From the NCBI GenBank assembly GCA_950022295.1, contig OX465598.1:343865324-343929323 (forward strand): 64,000 bases of DNA, read 5' to 3'. This document shows positions 13,485-25,738 of this stretch, piece by piece. The stretch is from Bromus sterilis (lineage: Eukaryota; Streptophyta; Magnoliopsida; Poales; Poaceae). Position 1 is the first letter of the stretch, and every line of letters begins with the position of its first letter. The position numbers and the translations under genes were made by a program. A model generated the notes under the pieces. It saw nothing but the letters and a program-made list of their open reading frames with translations. It made no database searches and was not told the DNA's origin.

Positions 13485-15197
13485 TGTTGGATATGTGCCC
13501 TAGAGACAAATTAATAAAGATATTTGTCACATATCCGTTTTGTTCATAATACGTTTTATACGGTGCTATAACTGTATTACTTGGAAATACTAATACAGGT
13601 GTAGTATAAAACATGGTCCGTAGTTTAACTCGGGTAAACTATCTCATTGGGCAATTGATTGATCAAGCTTTCCTGATCATGGCGACACTTAAGTCCATTG
13701 ACAATGAGGTCATATCATTAGGGGAATGATGTGATGGACAGACACCCACCTAAAGTAATGCAATGTGATCGAGTCACATAGTTCAGCGTTGCTATGACTT
13801 TGAAACGTATGGCTTAGTCCTTAGACCGTAATGATCATACGTAATCACGATCTATGAGGAGACTTTGATTTGTATCCCACCGCCTGACTGAAATATGCTG
13901 GCTATAACGGAGCACTTTGGGTATTCCGAAATAGATGGTTGATGAGTATGTTAATAGATCAAAGCGGGATTTGTCAGTCCTTGTGACAGGACAGGTACTC
14001 TGGGCCCACTCGGTGATATTGCATCAACCCCATGCAAGGACGTGACTAGGTCACAAGAGATGCAATGATCATGGACGAGAGAAGTTGTTTGTCGTGAACG
14101 AGATGTGAACACGGTATGTGGGATACCGACGATCAAACCTCGGACAAACAAAGTACCGCAGAACAAAGGGATTACGTCGTATCGTTAACGGTTTCCAAAA
14201 GCGATCGAAGCTCATTCGATGGAAGCGCAGGGGCTGTCAAGGATTGTAACCAGGTCCAACTGACTAGTCATTGGTCCATGAGAAGAGTCTCGACCATGTC
14301 TGTTGTTTCCCGGACCGTTAGGGTGTTACACTTAAGGGCAATCGATGCATAGGACAGTTACGGGATCAATCGGTGAAATAGGAGAAATCACCGGAATAGT
14401 TCCGGAGGAGGACGGAATGGTTTCCGGACATTTTGAATAGTTCAAAATAAAGTTTAATTGTTTTAATAATGTTTTTATTATTTCATTATCTGAATTAAAT
14501 ATTTAAAACTTATTAAATAATTAAAATAATGGAAAAAGGCTATATGGGCCTTAGAGGCCCATTAGGGGAGGAGGGGGTTCCCCCCCTTGGGCTTGGCGCC
14601 AAGGGGTGGGGCCCAACCCCCCCTTGGCCGGCGCACGCCTCCCCCCTTGGGGGTTTAGTCCCACATGGGGGAGGGAAGAGGGATCACACCCCCCCTTGGC
14701 CTTTATATAGAGGGGTAGACCCCCCTTTTTCCACACAACAATTGATCTCCTTTTTCTTCCTTCTCCTTTTCCGGAAGTGGACTCCCCTTGTTTGGAGTCT
14801 GCAGCAGGATTGGAGTTCTCTACCATAAGGCAGGTCGTCGCTCTGCCGGAGTCGGGATCCGTAGCCGTCTTTCTTCCGCTGCTCGCCTGGTTCGGAGCCC
14901 GGGAGGAACATCGATTGTGCCGTACGTGTATAATCCCTTCGAGGCATTACACCTGTGGTGCTGCTTCGTCGCTGGAGGTTTGCCGGGAGTCATCCTCGCC
15001 GGTGGTGGTCTTCTACACGACAGGGAGGTCGTAGTTCTGAGTCTACGCCAACCACGTTCGTAAGAACATTTCCTTCTTTCGGTCTTCAAAGGTATGAACA
15101 CCGATTCCCTCCGTTACTTTACATCGCCATAGCATAGATCTTGGGTTCGGGTACCGTAGGTGTGAAAAATTTGTGTTTTCTGCCCCGTATCCCAACA
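13485..15197 (+). repeat. 5' LTR of A
   Basis: 1,713 bp, TGTTGGATATGTGCCC...TATCCCAACA. Nearly identical to 28575-30293. A TATA-like 'ctttatatagagg' lies at about 14700-14712. Confidence 0.92.
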
Positions 15198-15198
15198 G

Positions 15199-15210
15199 TG
15201 GTATCAGAGC
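15199..15210 (+). other. Primer-binding site of A (initiator tRNA-Met)
   Basis: TGGTATCAGAGC one base after the LTR end, the standard Copia primer site. It is repeated at 30295-30306 behind the second LTR. Confidence 0.9.
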
Positions 15211-16316
15211 TAGCTATGCGTAGATGTATTGTACGGATAGAACACATCTAGGATGTGGGCATCGAATCTTCATTCGTTACCCTCCCACGTGTACTCATTC
15301 AGCATTGCGGCAATGTTTGATGAAGCGGCCCCCGACCGACCTTACGCGTTTACGCGAGACTGGTTCCACGCTTGACATATGGCTTGTACCATATAAAGTG
15401 GCTGGGGGGGTGTCTGTCTCTCTGCATTAGCGATGCGAAGATGTTTGCAACGGAGGGCCCCGACAGGGGTGTAATAGAGACGAATAAGAGACGGTGTTGT
15501 GGCATGTTTTTTCGCAGGATAGAAATCGGTTCTCTCTCTCGAAACCCCTAGCAGCCACGTAAAACTTGCACAAGCTAAAGTAGAAAGGCGTTTTAACTTT
15601 GCTTTGCATGAAGGGGGATCATAGGTTGTATGATTTAAAGTTTTACTTCCTGTTTTATGCTAGTATGCTAGATATATCGACGGTAGCACGAAACAGGACC
15701 ATCTCTCACAATACCAACATTATGTTCTCCCTTTTGATGGGCACCACCTGGAAGGTTCTCCCATATGGCTTGATGCTCCGTACATACCGGAGTTGTCCTA
15801 CATATTCAACGGAGTTCGCATGAGGTTGGGTTCGGCAAGCCTGGCATATGCAGATATGGCCTTGCTGAACAGCTAACATCAAGGTTCGATTGGCAGGCTT
15901 GACGTATGTAGATGCGGGCCTGGAACACAGAAGACCGAAAGGTCGAGCACGAGTCACATGCCTGATGTGATTGGCTTAGAGGCCTACCTGGTTCGCATAC
16001 TGGGCCGTACATATCGGGGGAGGTATGGGGGCTGGGATTGTGTAATCACTTAGTTAAATTGAGAGGTGTTTATCTAAGTGGGAGCTTTCTAGAATTTTAA
16101 GATTAAATTGAAACTCCACATTATGAACAAAAGTCTAAATATGTATCGTTGTGAATCCAACCTTGTAGATGGCAGCACCTCGCCCCTCGTTCAACTTAGG
16201 ATCATTCCTAGAGAAAGATAAGCTAAAAACAGATGGGACAAACTTCACCAACTGGTTCCGCACCCTGAGGATTCTCCTCGTTCCCCTCAAAATGGCATAC
16301 GTACTAGAGAACGCAC

Positions 16317-18120
16317 TGTTGGGGTTCGGGGCAGAAAACACAAATTTTTCCTTGACCTACGATACCCAATCCCAAGACCTATGCTATGCTGATGCAAGTA
16401 ACGAACATAAATAGATCACATACCAGTATGTAGTCCGTTAAGCGGGAAACGTTCCTGCATGAACGTGGTTGGTGTAGTCGTACCGGCAATCCCCGATGCC
16501 GCGCAGATCCACGATGACTCCTGTAGCCACCCGATCCTTGTGGACCGATGACGGGATTACGTCCCCGTCCGAACGTTGCTGATGAAGACCTCGTGATCCG
16601 GCCACGACGGTGAAGTAGCACCACAAGTGTAGTGCCTCGCGGGATTATACACATACAGTATACCCGACGTCCCTCCGGGCTCCGAACCAGTAGAGCAGCG
16701 GAAAGAAGATGGATTCGGATCCCGATTCCAGCAGCACGACGGCGTGCGTATAGTGGAGAAATCCCCAACCCAGAGCAGCCTCCAAACAAGGGGAGTCGCT
16801 CAAAGGCAGGAGAAAGGAGGGAGAGAGATGAGAAACTTTTCTCAAAAAATTCATGATTAAAAGGGCACCCCTAGCCCTCCTTATATAGGCCAAGGAGGGG
16901 TGACACCCCCCCTTCCCCTTCCGGGGTGGGACTAATCCCAAGGGGGGGTTATGGCGCACCAATAAGGGGGGTGGGCCCCCTCATGGCGCCATGGCTCATG
17001 GGGGAGGACTCCCTCTCCCCCTAATGGGCCCTATGAGGCCCATATGCCTTTTAATTCATTTTTAATTATATTTAAATACATTTTAATATTTAATTCAGAT
17101 AATTAAATAATAAAACATATATTAAACATTATTAAATATATTTTGAACCTTTCAAAATACCCAGAACAACTTCCGGCCTTCATCGGAACAATTCCGGCCA
17201 TCACCGGAACAATTCCGGTGTTCTCTCCAATTTCTCCGGTGATCCCGAATCAATCCTTACTGCGTCGAGTACCCTTAAGTGTAACACCCTACGGTCCGGG
17301 AAACAGCAGACATGATCGAGACAACTCTCATTGATCAATGACTAATCAATTGGACCTGGTTACAATCCTTGATAGCCCCTGCGCTTCCATCGAATGAACT
17401 TCAATCGCTGTTGGATCCGTTAACCGTGTGCCTGTTCCCTTTGTCCCATGGTACTTTGCTTGTCCGAGGTTTGATCATCGGTATCCAATATACCTAGTTC
17501 GTCCTCGTTCTCAACAAACAAGTTTACTCGTTCCCGTGATATTACAACTCCGTGACCTAGTCACATGTTTGCAAACTTTATTATGTAACATCACCGAGTG
17601 GGCCCAGAGTACCTATCCGTCACACGGATGGACAAATCCCGCTTTGATCTATTTGCATACTCATCAACCATCTATTTCGGAATACCCAAAGTGCACCGTT
17701 ATAGCCAGCATATTTCAGTCAGGCGGTGGGATACAAATCAAAGTCTCCTCATAGATGACAATTACGTATGATCATTACGGTCAAAGGATCTGGTCACTAC
17801 GTTATAGTTATCGCAATGTCGAACTATGTGACTTGATCACATCGCAACACTTCTGGTGGGTGTATGTCCATCATATCATTATCCAATGATACGACTCCAT
17901 TGTCAACAGACGCCATTGTCTCATGATCAGGAAACCTTGATCATCAATCGCCCAATGGACTAGTATACTAGGGTTTACTAGGGACCTGGTTGTTTGTATA
18001 CCACACCTGTATTAATGTTTCCGCTTAATACAGTTCTAGCATAGTATCAAACGTATTATGAACTAATGGAATATGCTTGATAAAACATATTTTATTTGCC
18101 TCTAGGGCACATTCCCAACA
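16317..18120 (-). repeat. 3' LTR of B (minus orientation)
   Basis: 1,804 bp; differs from 22847-24655 at roughly 15-20 positions by eye plus small G-run indels. Confidence 0.9.
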
Positions 18121-21100
18121 GTCTCTCACTTGCACTAGAGTACAAATAATCTAGTTGCATTTTCTCTGGATCATAACTCCTTATTGATCATGCTTGCCCG
18201 TGGAAGAGGTTGTATCAACGGTCTGGGTACCATTCAGAACCGTATGTCCTTTTGCAAATCATAATGTCACCTAATTTGACATTCCTTCATTATCCACTAT
18301 AATGATGAGGTATATATATTTGGCGGTGAAATGAGACTTCGTTTGCTGTGTCATAGCAATGACATCCGGTGGGTCACGCGGACTTTCCCATAGTCATGCA
18401 CACTTGAAACTCACTCAATCAGAAGTCGAACTTCTTCAGCCATAATATAACTCCTGCTACTTCTAAAGCAGCCACATCAATGTAGATTCAATCCTTAGTG
18501 CATTGTATTCAACTTTGATGTCTAACCATGTTTCTTTCAACTTAGGCATTCATTAGTATGATATCTCAATTTTCTAGGTTAGTGTCAAAACTTGAACCAG
18601 CACAACATTTATGGTCAAGTCCACTATCCTTTACAAATTTGAGATGTATCCTCAGTTCTCTCCAGACACTGAAGGATAAACTTAACTCTTTGTTCAATGA
18701 TTTACTCATAAATCATATCACAACATGTTCTTACTACTAAGAACTTGGGTCACATTACGTCGAGTACATAACTCTGGTTTTATATGAAAGAACCTATGAC
18801 AAAGGCATAGAGGATCCAGCACATCCATTTCTTTCATTAACCATTAACCATTGTTCTTGTACTGAGATTAACTCAATACTTCTCTTGGATATACAAGTAA
18901 GGACCACTTCTTGACTTGTCCCATTCTGAACTCCTTCAGAATCTTATCCAGGAAAGTATTACGACTCAATGTTATTAAACACATATCTATCTTAATAGAT
19001 CTTCAATGCTTAATACTTTATTCATCTTCATTTATGAAAGATTCAAATAATCATTAACACCAACTGCACCATTTATAATATGTTATCCATATATGAGAAT
19101 GTTATCATGCTCCCACTCAAATATGTCATGCACATATTAAGTTATAGGATAACACTCATATTGCTCCCACTCAAATATGTCAGCCACATATAAGACAAGG
19201 ATAACATCCACATGGCTCCCACTTAGATATGTCAGACACATATTAAGTTCAGGATACTAACCACATGGCTCCTACTCAAATATGTCATTTACATATAAGG
19301 CTAGGATAATACTCCCATAGCTCCCACTCAAAATATGTCGTCTACATATATCAAGTTTCAGGAAACTATTCAGCTCCCACTCAGTTTCATGCAAATGCAT
19401 GTTTCCTCGATATTTTGGCTAAGTCCAAAATCCTTTGATCATTCATCAAATCGAGAATTCAGTTTACGAGACACTAGTATCCATATGTTTTTCCAAAACC
19501 TTCTGGTTGTACCAATTACAACACTTCTTCAAATACAGGATTTGAGGAAGTCACAGTATTGATAACAATCCTGGATCAATCGTAGTGAATATCCCTTTGA
19601 CTCAAGCATTGCTACACATTGTAGTCAACCCATTGAATTTGTCAGAAACAATCTTTGTGACAAACCAATCTTGACGTCCCTTTGATGTTCACATTTATTC
19701 CTCATAACTCTGAAGTTATTGTGAATATCAAGTAACCTCCTTACTTGATAAGATTCAAGCAATCTTAAATGTAACTCAACATAGGATTTCATGACTCATA
19801 GTCATATCTCGTACTTAGGTCCACCATCGCTTCTTTGTAGTTCGTAGGAATGTCTTGTTCCATTAACATGACAAGTGAATCATGAATATCATTTTGCACC
19901 AGGGGCAAATATATATTCTTGAATCCTACCTTTCTCAGTAAAAGCTCCCATCAGAAGGTCATGATCATTATCATTAGTTTCTCCTCTTATTGTAGAGTTT
20001 TGCTTTCAGAACATATTCCGTTGCACTACTCTGACATTTGGAGGCAAGGTCAATTACCTTGGTTGAACTTTCACTTTTCTTCCATTACCACATTTATCAA
20101 GAACAATTCTTGACAAACACCAAACATAGCAATACAAATTTTGCTCCTTTTGGTTCTAGTTGTGGAAGATGCATCCATAGTTGTCTAAGGATACACTACA
20201 AAGATAATTTATCTTACATAAATCAAGCTTCCTAGAAACCACAACACACCATGACATATATGGTGTTGGTTTCCATGAACTCAGATGGTTCCCCATGCTG
20301 AAGTGAGTGTTTGCATATTAAATTAATAACTCTAAACAATAATAACGTAACTTGGTAAGAGATAACTTAGACCATACACTTTTTCATAGAATACGATCAC
20401 AATGTTCATGCACATCAATCATATTGAAGTGTCTCAAGACATTGCAATTTGTGGAACAACTTTCACACAAGTCTTTATGCCCAAGACTAACTCAAAACAT
20501 TTGTCACTTTGATCAAATCGTAGAGACTTGTCTTTCTTGTTAATTTAATATCCATTTTTACTCTGAAATCCCTTTTGATCATATCAAACTATTTCAGACT
20601 CATGTTTCATTAGTGAATACAAATATTCATCTAAGTCCACATACGAAGTTCACGAAATAATGAAATTCACCACATGCTGACATACGATACATCACAATGT
20701 ATGATACTCAACAATCAGTACACAATCTGTTTTACCAGAATGCGAGGTTTTAGTCATCTCACCTCAAAAGCATGGTTTGTATATGTCAAGAGATCAAGTA
20801 TCTTAAGACATCATCATACCATTCATGACTTAAACTGTAGTGTCATTATTAAGCCTGGATATTTCTTGGCATTACAATATTTCTTATAAATGATCAAACA
20901 ACTATCATCAATATAAGAATAACTCATTCATAATCGTAATGTGACCATAATAGATATCATTCATAAAAGGGGAACAACTGACTTGTTTCTCACTAATATG
21001 AATAATTGTCTTTGCGAGATGCAAGACACACTAATAAAGTCCTCATTCAAACGATCATAAAATTTATTCATATATTAATCAATTGATAGATGTAGAGGGA

Positions 21101-22846
21101 GAGTGTTGTCGACCATCAACTATCTTGATTGCCGTCAGCACACATTGTCACCTCATCCCTTCCAAGCCACTCTCAAGCAGTAAGTTCAAGCATCGAATAC
21201 TTAATCAACCGCAATTAGTGTTTCGTGGGAAAGACATTTATAACTCGTATATCAAATATACCTTCTCCGTCAATGACCATTCCTGCATTGGTTCTACTCT
21301 TAAAGTTCTTAACTTTAACCATGACCTCATGACAGGTGAACGATTCTCCTTCATGACATAGTCCAGACATGGTCTTTGTAACTAGGAGGAAGCGGATGTA
21401 ACTCCCTAGTTATCGCAAAGCAACCAGTCATTCAGTAGTCCAAGTTATACACAAGGTGTTCCATGTATCTTATACATTTTCCAAGTGACTTTCTCAGCAG
21501 GTTGTTCCTTCCACCATAGTTGAAAGAAACCCCGTCCATATACTCATATTCCATTTCTCTGATTTGTGACCAAGTGCTTTCAAGTTCACCTAGCACGTCA
21601 TACGTGTTGGTTAACATGCATTCACAATTCAGACTCATAGAATGAAGTATGGTGTATTGGACAGTCATTCATAAGTGACGGTGAGTGCGATACTCATCAT
21701 CATCTTCCTTGATTACGGAGTTGTCAGGTGTATCTCCTAGCAGTTCTTCGTATTATGTTTAGCAAGTCATTACTAATGAGTATGTCTCTAATGGTGTTGG
21801 TACACATCAATGAAGTAAGACCCATTTACCATAAGTTCTATCATACTAAAAGATCCATAGTTCTAAACATTGGTATGACGTTATCTACAATGATATTTGC
21901 AAAGACATGAAGATTAAGTTCATAATATGGAGTTCATGTTTCAAAAACAATTCTAGAACTCCCACTCAGACAAACATCCCTCATAGTTTATTCTAAGTAA
22001 TTACACGATCCTTGAAGAACATACCTCCCCCGTGTGACACGACCATCAGTATGTTGTTCAAGGTAGGCCATCATGCCAATCACATCATCCATGTGACTCA
22101 TGCTCGACCTTTCGGTCTCTTGTGTCCCGAGGCCATGTCTGCACATGCCAGGCTCGCCACAATAACCTTAGTGAGTATATGCTGCGTATGCAAGGCCATG
22201 TTTCTGGACATGCTAGGCTTGCTCCACCCATCTCTTGTGAACGTAAAAATGTTTGACACCCGTGTGACACGTGATGCCTCCATAATGAAGAACTTTCCAG
22301 ATGGTGTTTCACTAAGGAAGGACACTTTGTTGGATTAGTGAGGGATCATCCTATTATGCTACCGTCGTATATCTAACATATTAGCAAAACAGGATGCAAC
22401 AGTATAAATCATACAAGCTATGATTACCCCCGACATGCAAATTAAAGTTGAAAACGCCTTTCTACTTTATCTTTTGCAAGTTTTACGTGGCTGCTAGGGG
22501 TTTCGAGAAAAGAACCGCTTTCTATCCTGCGAAAACAAGCCACAACACCAATCCCGCAATTGTCTCTATTACACCCCTGTCGGGGCCCTCCGTTGCAAAC
22601 ATCTTTGCATCGCTAATGCAGAGAGACAGACACCCCCCCCAGCCACTTTATATGGTACAAGTCATATGTCAAGCGTGGAACCAGTCTCGCGTAAACGCGT
22701 AAGGTCGGTCGGGGGCCGCTTCATCAAACATTGCCGCAATGCTAAATGAGTACACGTGAGAGGGTAACAATTGAGAATTTATGCCCACATACTAGATGTG
22801 TTCTATCCGTACAATACATCTACACATAGCCTTGCTCTGATACCAC
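18121..22846 (-). other. ORF-less interior of B
   Basis: About 4.7 kb of AT-rich sequence. Only short ORFs exist on both strands. The minus-strand start (near 22450-22830) matches the leader of A at 15198-15600. The far end adjoining 18121 shares A's 'tttgtactctagtgcaagtg' segment. The middle appears to be eroded pol-derived sequence. Confidence 0.65.
19095..19385 (-). repeat. Five-copy imperfect tandem repeat in B's interior
   Basis: Units of about 55-65 bp share 'ctcccactcaaatatgtca', 'cacatat.aag' and '.aggataacactc'. Copies begin near 19111, 19162, 19215, 19269 and 19320. Confidence 0.8.
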
Positions 22847-24655
22847 TGTTGGGGTTCGGGGCAGAAAACACAAATTTTTCCTTGACCTACGATACCCAAT
22901 CCCAAGACCTATGCTATGCTGATGCAAGTAACGGATAGAAATAGATCACATACTAGTATGTAGTCCGTTAAGCGGGAAACGTTCCCGCATGAACGTGGTT
23001 GGTGTCGTCGTACCGGCAATCCCCGATGCCGCGCAGATCCACGATGACTCCTGTAGCCACCCGATCCTTGTGGACCGATGACGGGATTACGTCCCCGTCG
23101 GAACGTTGCTGATGAAGACCTCGCGATCCGGCCACGACGGTGAAGTAGCACCACAAGTGTAGTGCCTCGCGGGATTATACACATACAGTATACCCGACGT
23201 CCCTCCGGGCTCCGAACCAGTAGAGCATCGGAAAGAAGATGGATTCGGATCCCGATTCCAGCAGCACGACGGCGTGCGTATAGTGGAGAAATCCCCAACC
23301 CAGAGCAGCCTCCAAACAAGGGGAGTCCGCTCAAAGGCAGGAGAAAGGAGGGAGAGAGATGAGAAACTTTTCTCAAAAAATTCATGATTAAAAGGGCACC
23401 CCTACCCCTCCTTATATAGGCCAAGGAGGGGTGACACCCCCCCTTCCCCTTCCGGGGTGGGACTAATCCCAAGGGGGGGGGGGTTATGGCGCACCAATAA
23501 GGGGGGTGGGCCCCCTCATGGCGCCATGGCCCATGGGGGAGGACTCCCTCTCCCCCTAATGGGCCCTATGAGGCCCATATGCCTTTTAATTCATTTTTAA
23601 TTATATTTAAATACATTTTAATATTTAATTCAGATAATTAAATAATAAAACATATATTAAACATTATTAAATATATTTTGAACCTTTCAAAATACCCAGA
23701 ACAACTTTCGGCCTTCATCGGAACAATTCCGTCCATCACCGGAACAATTCCGGTGTTCTCTCCAATTTCTCCGGTGATCCCGAATCAATCCTTACTGCGT
23801 CGAGTACCCTTAAGTGTAACACCCTACGGTCCGGGAAACAGCAGACATGATCGAGACAACTCTCATTGATCAATGACTAATCAATTGGACCTGGTTACAA
23901 TCCTTGATAGCCCCTGCGCTTCCATCGAATGAACTTCAATCGCTGTTGGATCCGTTAACCGTGTGCCTGTTCCCTTTGTCCCATGGTACTTTGCTTGTCC
24001 GAGGTTTGATCATCGGTATCCAATATACCTAGTTCGTCCTCGTTCTCAACAAACAAGTTTACTCGTTCCCGTGATATTACAACTCCGTGACCTAGTCACA
24101 TGTTTGCAAACTTTATGATGTAACATCACCGAGTGGGCCCAGAGTACCTATCCGTCACACGGATGGACAAATCCCGCTTTGATCTATTTGCATACTCATC
24201 AACCATCTATTTCGGAATACCCAAAGTGCACCGTTATAGCCAGCATATTTCAGTCAGGCGGTGGGATACAAATCAAAGTCTCCTCATAGATGACAATTAC
24301 GTATGATCATTACGGTCAAAAGATCTGGTCACTACGTTATAGTTATCGCAATGTCGAACTATGTGACTTGATCACATCGCAACACTTCTGGTGGGTGTAT
24401 GTCCATCATATCATTATCCAATGATACGACTCCATTGTCAACAGACGCCATTGTCTCATGATCAGGAAACCTTGATCATCAATCGCCCAATGGACTAGTA
24501 TACTAGGGTTTACTAGGGACCTGGTTGTTTGTATACCACACCTGTATTAATGTTTCCGCTTAATACAGTTCTAGCATAGTATCAAACATATTATGAACTA
24601 ATGGAATATGCTTGATAAAACATATTTTATTTGCCTCTAGGGCACATTCCCAACA
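22847..24655 (-). repeat. 5' LTR of B (minus orientation)
   Basis: 1,809 bp partner of 16317-18120, immediately left of the TSD CGCAC at 24656-24660. The adjoining GCTCTGATACCA (22834-22845) is the reversed primer-binding site. Confidence 0.9.
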
Positions 24656-25738
24656 CGCACTAGGTGACGCACCAGCAGATGATGCCAGTCAGGACGAGAA
24701 GAATTTCTATCTCTCCAAGACTGATGATTACAACCTTGTCCAGAGTGGCATGCTCTACTCCATGGAGGCTGAGCTGCAGAAACGCTTTGAGAGGATGGGT
24801 GCATATGAGATTATCACCGACCTCAAGGCGGTCTTCGCACCTCAAGCCAGGGCTGAACGGTACGAGGCTTCTGAAGCCTTCTTCTCAGTAAGATGGATGA
24901 GCACGGCAGCGTGAGTGAGCACGTGGTCAAAATGTCTGGCTACGTTCAGCGCTTGAGTGCTCTGGAATGTCAGATTCTAGATGAACTTGCGGTTGATAGG
25001 GTGTTGCAGTCGCTTCCCCCTAGCTACAAAGGCTTTGTGCTGAACTACAACATACAGGGGATGACCAAAACCCCTTCTGAGTTGTTCGCCATGCTAAAGA
25101 GCGCTGAGGTTGACATCAAGAAGGAGCACGCCGTCTTCATGGTCAACAAGACCACTGACTTCAAGAAGTCAAGCAGACGGGAGAAGGCCAGAAGAGGTGG
25201 CCCTAAGAGGGATGGCAAGTCAGTTGCCGCTCATCCCAAGGCACCCAAGCCTAAACACGGAGTGGAGTGCTTCTACTGCAAGGGTGAAGGTCACTGGAAG
25301 CGCAACTGTCCCAAGTACCTAAAGGACAAGAAGGCTGGCAAGGTCGCCAAGAGAGACGAAGGTATATTTGATATACATATTGTTGATCTTCTCTTGACAA
25401 GCGCTGGGAACACATCCTGGATATTTGATACAGGGTCTGTCGCTCATATTTCTAATTCCATTCAGGGACTAAGGAATAGGAGACGCTTGGTCAAGGATGA
25501 AGTGACGATGCGCGTGGGGAATGGCTGCCAGATTGAAGTCTTGGCGGTCGGCACGAAGCATCTTAGTCTCCCTTCGGGATTGGTTTTAGTTCTGAATAAA
25601 TGTTACTATGTACCCGCGTTGAGTGTGAACATCGTGAGTGGTTCTTGCTTGAAGCGAGACCACTATTATTTTAAGTCCGATACAATTGGTTGTTCGATTT
25701 ATAAGGATGATATGTTTTATGTTCACGCACCGGAGTAG

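Larger units (their letters stand above)
16317..24655 (-). mobile_element. Copia-type element B, inverted, inserted in A's gag
   Basis: LTRs at 16317-18120 and 22847-24655 read in reverse as TGTTGGGAATGTGCCC...CCCAACA. A perfect TSD CGCAC flanks it (16312-16316 and 24656-24660). The minus-strand primer-binding site is at 22834-22845 and the purine tract lies next to 18121. LTR ends and leader resemble A, so it belongs to the same broad lineage. The 4.7-kb interior has no long ORF on either strand, although in places it recalls antisense Copia pol. It is therefore a non-autonomous element. Confidence 0.9.
16169..25738 (+). pseudogene. A gag-protease region, split by element B, frameshifted and stopped
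   Basis: Gag begins at ATG 16169 ('MAAPRPSFNLGSF') and runs to 16316, where B is inserted. It resumes in phase at 24661, so removing B and one TSD copy would join the codons. A one-base shift near 24888-24893 moves the frame, which then stays open to TAG at 25736-25738. A CCHC zinc knuckle lies at 25268-25309 and an aspartic protease-type 'DTGS' at 25427-25438. The stop sits in the same frame as the pol region downstream, so the polyprotein is broken in three ways: insertion, frameshift and nonsense codon. Confidence 0.85.

Noticed and set aside
22909..23472. 187-codon minus frame in B's LTR (also 16379-16789)
   Set aside because: It lies inside an LTR and is interrupted differently in the sister LTR. 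No known domain.
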